NCBI GenBank assembly: GCA_040905845.1
Contig: JBBDQV010000002.1
Span: 1-13,536 of the forward strand
DNA: 13,536 bases
Reading direction: 5' to 3'
Source: VGDP01 sp040905845
Lineage (GTDB): Bacteria > Pseudomonadota > Alphaproteobacteria > SP197
A program made the translations under genes and the position numbers. Of the stretch, positions 5,581-12,657 are shown in pieces. The notes beneath the pieces were generated by a model. The model made no database searches, had not been told where the DNA came from, and was given only the letters and a program-made list of their open reading frames with translations. The number at the start of each line of letters is the position of its first letter. Position 1 is the stretch's first letter.

Positions 5581-7434
5581 GTGCAGACGCGCTTCAGCCT
5601 GGCCCAGCTCGCCGATCCGGACGTGCGCGAGGCCAACGGCATCCTGCGCGCTTGCGTCCATTGCGGCTTCTGCACCGCGACGTGCCCTACGTATGTCCTG
5701 CTCGGCGACGAGCGCGACAGCCCGCGCGGGCGCATCTACCTGATCAAGGAGATGCTGGAGAACGACCGGCCGGCCGGGGCGACCGAGGCGCGGCATATCG
5801 ACCGCTGCCTGAGCTGCCTCGCGTGCCAGACGACGTGCCCGTCGGGGGTCGATTACATGCATCTCGTCGACCTGGCGCGCGCCCGCATCCACGAGACCTA
5901 CCGCCGGCCGTGGCGTGACCGGCTCGCGCGCTGGGCGCTCGCGCGCCTCTTGCCCAACCGCCGGGTGTTCGGCGCTCTGGTCGCCTTGGGCCGGCTCGCC
6001 CGGCCCCTGGCGCCGATCCTGCCCGGCTCGCTGCGGCGGATGCTCGATCTGGTGCCCAGGTCGCGTCACGCCGCGTCGCCTACCGACGCGGTCATGCAGC
6101 GTGACACGCCGAAGTCGCGCGTCGCGCTGCTCGAAGGCTGCGTCCAGCCGGCGCTCGCGCCCCAGATCGACGCCGCCGCGCGCCGGCTGCTCGGGCGCCT
6201 CGGCGCCGAGATCGTGGCGGCGCCCGGCGCCAGCTGCTGCGGCGCCCTGGTGCATCACCTGGGCCGGCGCGAGGAGGCGCGCGTCGCCGCGCGGCGCAAC
6301 GTGCGCGCGTGGGCCGAGCTCGGGCTGGATGCGATCGTGGTCACCGCGTCGGGCTGCGGCACCATGGTCAAGGACTACGGACATCTGCTCGCCGACGATC
6401 CCGCATGGGCCGCGCCCGCCGCGCGCGTCGCCGCGATGACCCGCGACGTGACCGAGGTCGTCGCCGATCTGGCCGCGGACCGCCGGCCCTCGGACGGACT
6501 TCATCGCGGACTTACGGTCGCCTATCACGCGGCGTGCTCGCTCCAACACGGCCAGAAGATCACCGATCGTCCCAAGCGCTTGCTCGCCGCCGCCGGCTTC
6601 GACGTGCGCGAGGTGCCCGAAGGCCACCTCTGCTGCGGCTCGGCCGGAACCTACAACCTGTTGCAGCCCGAGATCGCCGGGCGCTTGCGCGCGCGCAAGG
6701 CGGCGAACATCAAGCGCACCGGCGCGGGCCTCGTCGCCGCCGGCAACATCGGCTGCATGGTTCAGCTTGAAGGCGCGCTGGACTGGCCGATCGTCCACAC
6801 GGTCGAGCTGCTCGACTGGGCGTGGGGCGGGCCGCGCCCGCCGGCGCTTGCCGAGCCGCGAACGCGGGACTACGCTTTGACCATGAGGTCGTGGCTCGCA
6901 GCCTGCGCGCTCGTGACCGCCTTGGCGGTGGCGCCGTCGTTCGCGGATCAGAAGGACCCCCGGCTGCCCGAGCTGTTCGATCGCCTGCACGCGACCGCCG
7001 ACCAGGCCGAGGCCGACCGGCTCGAGCGCGAGATCTGGGACATCTGGTATCACCACGACAGCGGACCGGTGGCGTTCCTCATGGTCCAGGGCCGGCGCGC
7101 CATGGCGATCGGCGACTTCGAGGAGGCCGAGGGCTTCTTCAACGAGGTCATCGAGAAGGACCCCGCATTCGCCGAGGGCTGGAACCGGCGCGCCACGCTC
7201 TACTACCTCATGGGCCGCTACCAGGACTCGATCGCCGACGTCTCCGAGACGCTCGCGCTCGAGCCCCGGCACTTCGGCGCCTTGTCGGGCATGGGGCTGA
7301 TCTACTCGGCGCTCGAGGACGACAAGACCGCGCTCGAGTGGTTCGAGAAGGCGCTCGAGGTCAACCCCCACATGGTCGGCGTGCGCTACCAGGTCGAGCA
7401 GCTCAAGAAGAAGCTCGCCGGCGAGCCGACGTAG
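5581..7434 (+). CDS. glcF: Glycolate oxidase iron-sulfur subunit GlcF, open in frame into a C-terminal TPR protein
   Basis: The reading frame begins at GTG 5581, four bases after glcE, with GGGAG placed nine bases upstream as ribosome-binding site. Residues 1-434 are a full GlcF: two 4Fe-4S ferredoxin motifs (CVHCGFCTATCP at 25-36 and CLSCLACQTTCP at 76-87) and two cysteine-rich CCG domains (GCVQP...SCCG, with the CC at 219-220, and CSLQHG...LCCG, with the CC at 351-352). It passes electrons from the GlcD/GlcE flavins toward the quinone pool. GlcF proteins are normally about 400-440 residues, so it should end near 6880. Instead there is no stop: the frame passes DYALT and enters a 183-residue TPR protein beginning with its own signal peptide at ATG 6883. 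This is either a true fusion of 617 residues, a recent loss of the glcF stop, or a sequence error. GlcF identity is certain; the fused product is doubtful. Confidence 0.9.
   Translation: MQTRFSLAQLADPDVREANGILRACVHCGFCTATCPTYVLLGDERDSPRGRIYLIKEMLENDRPAGATEARHIDRCLSCLACQTTCPSGVDYMHLVDLARARIHETYRRPWRDRLARWALARLLPNRRVFGALVALGRLARPLAPILPGSLRRMLDLVPRSRHAASPTDAVMQRDTPKSRVALLEGCVQPALAPQIDAAARRLLGRLGAEIVAAPGASCCGALVHHLGRREEARVAARRNVRAWAELGLDAIVVTASGCGTMVKDYGHLLADDPAWAAPAARVAAMTRDVTEVVADLAADRRPSDGLHRGLTVAYHAACSLQHGQKITDRPKRLLAAAGFDVREVPEGHLCCGSAGTYNLLQPEIAGRLRARKAANIKRTGAGLVAAGNIGCMVQLEGALDWPIVHTVELLDWAWGGPRPPALAEPRTRDYALTMRSWLAACALVTALAVAPSFADQKDPRLPELFDRLHATADQAEADRLEREIWDIWYHHDSGPVAFLMVQGRRAMAIGDFEEAEGFFNEVIEKDPAFAEGWNRRATLYYLMGRYQDSIADVSETLALEPRHFGALSGMGLIYSALEDDKTALEWFEKALEVNPHMVGVRYQVEQLKKKLAGEPT
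6848..6876 (+). promoter_or_regulatory. Candidate promoter of the TPR gene inside the glcF 3' end
   Basis: TTGCCG (6848-6853) and TACGCT (6871-6876) are 17 bases apart and the ATG of the TPR gene follows six bases later. This parallels the arrangement in front of glcE. It supports independent expression of the TPR protein from ATG 6883 even though the upstream frame is open. The matches are 4 of 6 and 3 of 6 to sigma-70 consensus, so this is suggestive only. Confidence 0.35.
6883..7434 (+). CDS. Exported tetratricopeptide-repeat protein
   Basis: From ATG 6883 the product is 183 residues. Residues 1-21 look like a Sec signal peptide (MRSW, a hydrophobic run LAACALVTALAVA, then a cleavage site after SFA), so the mature protein should be periplasmic. 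Three consecutive TPR units follow at about residues 61-95, 96-130 and 131-164, with the usual spaced G/A/F/P residues (GDFEEAEGFFNEVIEKDP, GRYQDSIADVSETLALEP, DDKTALEWFEKALEVNP). A charged tail KKKLAG closes it. TPR domains bind protein partners; no specific partner can be named. It is in the same frame as glcF with no stop between, but the signal peptide and promoter-like sequence argue for separate translation. hsdR starts 55 bases after its stop. Confidence 0.82.
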   Translation: MRSWLAACALVTALAVAPSFADQKDPRLPELFDRLHATADQAEADRLEREIWDIWYHHDSGPVAFLMVQGRRAMAIGDFEEAEGFFNEVIEKDPAFAEGWNRRATLYYLMGRYQDSIADVSETLALEPRHFGALSGMGLIYSALEDDKTALEWFEKALEVNPHMVGVRYQVEQLKKKLAGEPT

Positions 7435-7489
7435 CGGCGGCGGGGTCCTCTCTTGCCGAATTGGCGCCTTGGCGGCAGGGTATCCGCAA

Positions 7490-9637
7490 ATGCCGGGCGC
7501 GTCCTCGTCCAAGACCACCGAACCCTTCGCCCGCGTCAAGATCGACGAGCAACTCAAGGACGTCGGTTGGACGCTAACGGACGGGCGGAGCGTCAGATTC
7601 GCTCACGCGCTCCCTGACGGGTCGCAGGCCGATTACCTCCTTTGCGATCGAAACGGTCGTGGCCTCGCCGTGGTCGAGGCAAAGCGAGCCTCGATCAACC
7701 CGGTCGAGGCGGAAGCTCAGGGGCGTGGGTACGCCGAGCAGGCACGGGTTCCGTTCGTCTTCCTCGCCAACGGCGAGGAAGTCTGGTTCTGGGAGTGGGA
7801 ACGGGAGGCGCATCCGCGCCGCACCAAGACATTCTTTTCGCAACTCGACCTCGAGAGACGCATCGCAGCGCGCGAAGTGCGCGTCGATCCGCTCGGCGTC
7901 CCGATTGATCGAAGGATCGTCGATCGGCCCTACCAGATCGATTGTATCGAGACTCTTTGCCGCGAGATGAACCATGGCCGGCGCAAGCTGCTCGTCGAGA
8001 TGGCGACTGGGACCGGCAAGACGCGCGTCGCCGCCGCGCTCGTCAAACGGCTTTTCGACACCAACGTCATCACCCGCGTCCTCTTTCTCGTCGATCGGAT
8101 TACGCTCGCGCGGCAAGCCGAGGACGCCTTCGCCGAACACCTGCCCGACTTCCCCGCGTACGTAGCGCGCGCGGGACGCCGCTTTCAGGACGAGAAACGG
8201 ATCACAATCACGACGCTCCAGACGATGATCAACGAGTACGCGGGGTACTCGTCGGGGTACTTCGACCTCGTGTTCACCGACGAGTGCCACCGTTCGATCT
8301 ATGGGAAATGGCGGGGAATTCTCGAGCACTTCGACGGCATCCAGATCGGGCTCACGGCGACGCCATGCACGGTCCGCGACGTGGACAGGCTCGCCGACCC
8401 GGAGGACGCGGCGTTCGTTCGCGACACCCTGAGGTTCTTCGAGGTGACCGAGCCGACTTACCGGTACACGCTGAAGGAGGCCATTCGCGAGGGCTACCTC
8501 GTGCCCTACCACATCTACAAGGCGCTGACGGTCAAGACGGCGGCGGAAGGAGGGTTTGACGTGCGGCGCGACGAGCTCGACTGGACGGCGATGGACGATG
8601 CGACCCGCGACGAACTAGAGACCCTGTTCGGCGAACAAGACTCGATGACGGTCGACCCCTCGGCGCTCGAACGGAAGTTCACGATCCCGGAGCGCAATCG
8701 CGCGATCGTCCGCGAGTTCCGCGAGGTCATGGACAACGGCTTCACGGCCAGGAGCGGCGTCAGGCGCGCGCCACAACGGGGCAAGACAATCGTCTTCGCC
8801 GTCACCAAGCGCCACGCCGAAACGCTGGCGCAAATGTTCGACCGTGAATTCGCCGACAAGAAGCCGTCACCCAACGTGCGCTACGCGGACTTCGTGGTGT
8901 CCGGGCCCGGTGAGGACAGTACGCTCGACGCCGCGACGCGCATTGAGCGATTTAGGAAGGAGCCGTTCCCGCAGATCATGGTCAGCGTGAATATGCTCGA
9001 CACCGGTTTCGACTTCGACGAGGTCGTGAACCTCGTCATGGCCCGGTTTACCAGGAGCGTGGTGCTCTACCGCCAGATGCGCGGGCGGGGGACGCGACGG
9101 GCGGACCACATCAAGAAGGTCGCCTTCACGCTGTTCGATTTCGTCGGCGTGACCGATTTCCACGGCGACGACGAAGACATTTCCGAGAGCGGCGAAATCT
9201 TCGTTCGCCCGAAACCGCCGACGAAGCCGGGCGAGCCGCGCCGCCTCCTCATGCTCGATGTGCACGACCACATCGACCCGATTACTCGGGACTGGATCAC
9301 GCTCGACGACGAGGGCAATCTCGTGCGCGAGCCGGCAGCGGAGGCGCGAGCGCACGCGCTAGGACTGCGCTTCGAGGCATGGTTGCAGGAACGGAGCTTC
9401 GACAGCGACCAAATGCGCCTTCTGCGAATGATGGAATCGCAGATCAAGGCGAACGCGGATACGGTGGCTGCGTTCGAGGCGCACTTGTTCGGGCATCATC
9501 CGTTCTCGTTGACCGGTGGCTACCAACGGGCGGTGCAGGTATTCGGAAGCGAGGAAGCCTTGAACACGTTGCTCGCCGATTTGAACCGAAGCGTATTCGG
9601 GGCCGGACGCGGTCTCGAAAATGGCTTGCCCCAATGA
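7490..9637 (+). CDS. hsdR: Type I restriction enzyme R subunit (EcoEI-like family)
   Basis: This 715-residue protein is the motor and nuclease subunit of a type I restriction-modification system. An N-terminal PD-(D/E)xK nuclease motif is visible (QADYLL with D48, then VVEAKRAS with E63 and K65). An SF2 helicase follows: Walker A MATGTGKT (171-178), DECH box (264-267), GLTATP (287-292), VNMLDTGFDFD (500-510) and motif VI YRQMRGRGTR (527-536). The C-terminal ~120 residues look like the EcoEI-type domain that contacts the methylase. It would translocate DNA and cut unmethylated foreign DNA. The preferred start is ATG 7490, with AGGG about nine bases upstream; a TTG at 7469 would add seven residues. 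It is shorter than EcoKI- or EcoR124-type R subunits but close to the compact family. hsdM follows after 39 bases. All key motifs look intact. Confidence 0.93.
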   Translation: MPGASSSKTTEPFARVKIDEQLKDVGWTLTDGRSVRFAHALPDGSQADYLLCDRNGRGLAVVEAKRASINPVEAEAQGRGYAEQARVPFVFLANGEEVWFWEWEREAHPRRTKTFFSQLDLERRIAAREVRVDPLGVPIDRRIVDRPYQIDCIETLCREMNHGRRKLLVEMATGTGKTRVAAALVKRLFDTNVITRVLFLVDRITLARQAEDAFAEHLPDFPAYVARAGRRFQDEKRITITTLQTMINEYAGYSSGYFDLVFTDECHRSIYGKWRGILEHFDGIQIGLTATPCTVRDVDRLADPEDAAFVRDTLRFFEVTEPTYRYTLKEAIREGYLVPYHIYKALTVKTAAEGGFDVRRDELDWTAMDDATRDELETLFGEQDSMTVDPSALERKFTIPERNRAIVREFREVMDNGFTARSGVRRAPQRGKTIVFAVTKRHAETLAQMFDREFADKKPSPNVRYADFVVSGPGEDSTLDAATRIERFRKEPFPQIMVSVNMLDTGFDFDEVVNLVMARFTRSVVLYRQMRGRGTRRADHIKKVAFTLFDFVGVTDFHGDDEDISESGEIFVRPKPPTKPGEPRRLLMLDVHDHIDPITRDWITLDDEGNLVREPAAEARAHALGLRFEAWLQERSFDSDQMRLLRMMESQIKANADTVAAFEAHLFGHHPFSLTGGYQRAVQVFGSEEALNTLLADLNRSVFGAGRGLENGLPQ

Positions 9638-9676
9638 TCGACCCGCCGTTCCGATCCGTCCGGTGATAGGCCGCGC

Positions 9677-11302
9677 ATGCCCCTGACTCCTGAACTCCGC
9701 CGCGGCGTCGATCAAATCCGCGATTACCTGTACGGAGGCGGGTATCCCGATCCACTCGGGAACGCGGTGCAGCTGTCCTATCTCTTCTTCTTCTATCTCA
9801 TCGAAGGGATCGACGCCGACAACGTGAAGAGCGCGCGGGCGACGAAGCGTGTCTATGACAGCTTCCTTGATGGCGAGTGGTTGCTCCGCAACCCGCTCAA
9901 CGCGCCGACCGCTGGCGCGAAGGCGGTCCCGAAGTCGCGCATGAAGTGGAGCGTATGGGCGAGGGGGTTCAGCGGAGAGAACCTCGTTCGCTGGGTTCGC
10001 GACGAAGTGTTCCCGTTCTACACCGAGGTCGCCGATCGCTCGGCGATGAACTTCCTCGACGGTGCCCGTCTCGCGATCGACGAACCCGTGGTCCTCACTC
10101 AGGTGGTCAACCTCGTCGATGGCCTGCGTCTCGATCGCGCCGACGCCGATACGAAGGGCGATCTTTTCGAATACGTGCTCAAGCAGATCAAGCAGGCGGG
10201 CGAACTGGGGCAGTTCCGCACGCCGCGCCACGTCATCCGCGCCATCGTCGCGATGATCGATCCGAAGATCGACGAGACGGTCTATGACCCGGCGGCGGGA
10301 ACGGCGGGATTCCTGGTCGCCGCGTACGACCGCATCCGTCTCGCGAATTCGAGTCCAGCCGCGATCGAGGATGTCGACATCGACGGCAAGACGCTGCGAC
10401 GCGGGCTCGGCGACAAGCTGAGCGCCCCACTCGTCAACAAGCTCCACAACGGCACGTTCTTCGGCAACGACGTTGACGCGAACATGGTTCGGCTCGCGAC
10501 GATGAATTTGACGCTGCGCGGCCTGCCGAACGTCCGCATCCTACGGCGCAACGTTCTGACGACGACGTTGGAGCGAAGCGAGAAAGCGGAGCTTGAGCTG
10601 CCGCTCGACGGCTACGACGTTGTACTCGCGAACCCGCCGTTCAGCGGCAAGCTCGACAAGGATCGCATCGTCGATGACGTGAAGGTCGGCACCACGTCGG
10701 CGACCGAGCTCCTGTTCCTCAAGTACATGATCGGCAACCTCAAGCTAGGCGGGCGGTGCGGCGTCATCGTGCCGGAAGGCGTTCTGTTCGGTTCGACGGG
10801 AGCGCACAAGGAACTGCGCCGCCAGCTGATCGAGAACTACACGATCGACGCGGTGCTGAGCCTGCCCGGCGGCGTGTTCCAGCCGTACTCCGGCGTGAAG
10901 ACGAGCGTGCTCCTGTTCCGCAAGGGCGGGACGACCGAGCGCGTGCTGTTCCTTCACGCGGACGCGGACGGCTACAAGCTCGACGCGAACCACGACACGC
11001 CGATCGAAGCGGACGACCTGCCGACGCTCATCGCGGCGTTCGCCGACCGCGAGGCGCGATGGCGAGATTGGCAGGCGCGGGATACATCTGCCGAGTGGAC
11101 CGCGAAGTGGTGGTTCGCAATGGCCGACGAACTTCGCCGCAACGACTTCAACCTGTCGGCCGGCCGCTATCGGCCGCAATCGCAAGCCCAGGTCGAGCAT
11201 CGGGACCCGCGCGAACTCCTCGACGAAATCCGCGCCATCGAAACTGAGATCGTCGAGGAACTCGATGCGCTCGCCGATCGGTTGCGGGAGGCGACCGCGT
11301 GA
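9677..11302 (+). CDS. hsdM: Type I DNA methyltransferase M subunit (N6-adenine)
   Basis: This 541-residue protein methylates adenine in the recognition site chosen by HsdS, using S-adenosylmethionine. The N-terminal HsdM helical domain is seen in residues 8-45 (LRRGVDQIRDYLY..., QLSYLFFFYLIEG). The linker QFRTPRHV (179-186) is typical of the family. The SAM-binding motif I is DPAAGTAGF (204-212) and the catalytic motif IV is NPPF (319-322). Length is normal for this family. The ATG at 9677 has AGG six bases upstream. The stop overlaps the hsdS start by four bases (GTGA), which is typical translational coupling in an operon. Confidence 0.95.
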   Translation: MPLTPELRRGVDQIRDYLYGGGYPDPLGNAVQLSYLFFFYLIEGIDADNVKSARATKRVYDSFLDGEWLLRNPLNAPTAGAKAVPKSRMKWSVWARGFSGENLVRWVRDEVFPFYTEVADRSAMNFLDGARLAIDEPVVLTQVVNLVDGLRLDRADADTKGDLFEYVLKQIKQAGELGQFRTPRHVIRAIVAMIDPKIDETVYDPAAGTAGFLVAAYDRIRLANSSPAAIEDVDIDGKTLRRGLGDKLSAPLVNKLHNGTFFGNDVDANMVRLATMNLTLRGLPNVRILRRNVLTTTLERSEKAELELPLDGYDVVLANPPFSGKLDKDRIVDDVKVGTTSATELLFLKYMIGNLKLGGRCGVIVPEGVLFGSTGAHKELRRQLIENYTIDAVLSLPGGVFQPYSGVKTSVLLFRKGGTTERVLFLHADADGYKLDANHDTPIEADDLPTLIAAFADREARWRDWQARDTSAEWTAKWWFAMADELRRNDFNLSAGRYRPQSQAQVEHRDPRELLDEIRAIETEIVEELDALADRLREATA

Positions 11303-12471
11303 GTCGGTGGCCGCTGGTGCCGTTGAATGAGGCTTGTGATCAGGATCGAAAGATCATCCCACCGTCCGATTCGGCCGTTGGAGCGCTACCGTTCGTTGGC
11401 CTTGAACAAGTGGAAGCGGGCACCGGGAACATTTCACTTCAAGCTGGGTCTCGTACCGGCGAAGGGCGCAGCACCACCTTTCGCTTCGACGCGCGGCATG
11501 TGCTCTACGGAAAGCTCCGACCTTACCTAAACAAGGTCGCACTGCCCCAATTCGAGGGCCGTTGCTCGACGGAGCTTGTTCCCTTGGTCCCGAGGGCTAA
11601 CGTCGATCGCGAGTATCTGGCGTACTTCCTACGGCGCCCAGCTGTCATCCATGCCGTGATGGCGGCCAATACCGGCGCGAGAATGCCGCGCGCTGACATG
11701 GACCTGTTGCTTCGGCTTCATCTTCCGCTTCCGCCGATTTCAGAGCAGCGCCGCATCGTCGATATCCTGAACCGCGCAAGCGGCATCGTCCGCCTTCGTC
11801 GCGAGGCATTCGAGAGGACGCGTCAACTCATTCCCGCGCTCTTCGTTGCCATATTCGGCGACCCCGCGACAAACCCCAAGGGCTGGACTGTTCGAAAGTT
11901 AGACCAACTTATGGCTAGCGGGCCACAAAATGGACTCTATCGCCCCGCCTCTGACTATGGGAACGGCACACCGATACTGCGCATCGATTCGTTCTACGGC
12001 GGGGAGATTGAAGATCCGTCGTCACTGCGTCGCGTTCAAGTCGATGATGCGACGATTGTTAAGTACCAACTCAATGAGGATGATATCGTCATCAACAGAG
12101 TAAACAGTAGACCCTTTCTCGGGAAATCGGCGACCGTCCCCGCGCTCGCCGAGCCCACCGTGTTCGAGTCGAACATGATGCGACTGTCAGTTGACAAGAG
12201 GTGCGTGCTTCCGCATTTCGTGATCGCGCTCTTGCAATCCGGGCATGCCCGAGCAAAGTTCCTCGCGAGTGCAAAGGATGCCATCAACCAGTCGAGCATC
12301 AATCAGAAGGATGTGCGGTCGTTGGATGTAATCGCGCCTCCGCTTGAAATTCAGCACCAATTTACTGATCGCGCTAAGGACCTTCGCGCGACGATCGCGC
12401 AGCAAGAGCGCATGGCCAAGGCCGCCGACGATCTTCTCGCCTCGCTCATGGCGCGCCTCTTCGGGGGATAG
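11299..12471 (+). CDS. hsdS: Type I restriction-modification specificity subunit S
   Basis: This 390-residue protein gives the HsdRMS complex its DNA sequence specificity. It has two target-recognition domains: TRD1 about residues 1-145 (YGKLRPYLNK, a usual TRD motif, at 70-79) and TRD2 about 195-345 (opening PKGWTVRKL, with DDIVINRVN at 261-269). Each is followed by a coiled-coil spacer: LPPISEQRRIVDILNRA (144-160) with the helix to about 185, and APPLEIQHQF (346-355) with the helix to the C-terminus. The GTG start overlaps the hsdM stop and has a strong GGGAGG ribosome-binding site seven bases upstream (11286-11291), inside hsdM. GC falls sharply here (32 of 60 bases at 12001-12060, against 40 of 60 at 10021-10080 in hsdM), as expected for S genes that exchange recognition domains. 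The recognition sequence cannot be read from the protein. Confidence 0.95.
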   Translation: MSRWPLVPLNEACDQDRKIIPPSDSAVGALPFVGLEQVEAGTGNISLQAGSRTGEGRSTTFRFDARHVLYGKLRPYLNKVALPQFEGRCSTELVPLVPRANVDREYLAYFLRRPAVIHAVMAANTGARMPRADMDLLLRLHLPLPPISEQRRIVDILNRASGIVRLRREAFERTRQLIPALFVAIFGDPATNPKGWTVRKLDQLMASGPQNGLYRPASDYGNGTPILRIDSFYGGEIEDPSSLRRVQVDDATIVKYQLNEDDIVINRVNSRPFLGKSATVPALAEPTVFESNMMRLSVDKRCVLPHFVIALLQSGHARAKFLASAKDAINQSSINQKDVRSLDVIAPPLEIQHQFTDRAKDLRATIAQQERMAKAADDLLASLMARLFGG

Positions 12472-12498
12472 GTTGGCCCTCACCCTCCCGTCGCCTGC

Positions 12499-12508
12499 NN
12501 NNNNNNNN
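12499..12508. other. Assembly gap (10 N)
   Basis: Ten consecutive N mark a scaffold join; the real gap length may differ. It falls inside a repeat-like intergenic stretch (CCCTCACCCTCCC on the left, the CCCTCTCCC palindrome on the right), a common place for assemblies to break. The link between the hsd operon and phaC therefore rests on scaffolding. Confidence 0.98.
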
Positions 12509-12514
12509 GGGTCC

Positions 12515-12541
12515 CGCCCTCTCCCAGAACGGGAGAGGGCG
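12515..12541. terminator. Strong 11-bp hairpin, intergenic repeat or bidirectional terminator
   Basis: CGCCCTCTCCC (12515-12525) is exactly complementary to GGGAGAGGGCG (12531-12541) around the 5-base loop AGAAC. It sits between the convergent hsdS (+) and the phaC/pyk remnant (minus), so it could terminate both, but there is no clean U-tract on either side. CCCTCTCCC...GGGAGAGGG hairpins are, from memory, a widespread dispersed intergenic element in GC-rich proteobacteria. Confidence 0.55.
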
Positions 12542-12552
12542 TTGTTCGCGCC

Positions 12553-12657
12553 TCACCCCCCGCGCCGCGGCGCCTCGATCCAGGCGACGTGGAGCGTCTT
12601 GGTCGCGCCGGGCGTGCTCACGGGCATGCCCGCGGTGATCACGACGCGCGCATCATC
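12553..12657 (-). pseudogene. C-terminal remnant of pyruvate kinase
   Basis: Reading the minus strand in the frame ending at TGA 12553-12555 gives DDARVVITAGMPV followed by STPGATKTLHVAWIEAP, which closely resembles the C-terminal end of bacterial pyruvate kinase (…VVITAGxPxGTPGxTNxLRVxxV). Only about 33 codons are present. Upstream in this frame the sequence lies over the phaC 3' end in a different frame and has no pyruvate kinase character, so the remaining ~440 residues are missing. The resemblance starts exactly at the phaC stop. I infer a deletion that removed most of pyk and joined its tail to phaC, or a misassembly near the gap. The gene would not be functional here. Confidence 0.65.

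Noticed and set aside
4554..7557. Large antisense frames opposite glcE, glcF and the TPR gene (for example 5515-7557 and 4554-5735 on -)
   Set aside because: They lie opposite genes with clear family motifs, have R/A/G-rich shadow composition and no domains; such frames are expected at this GC content.
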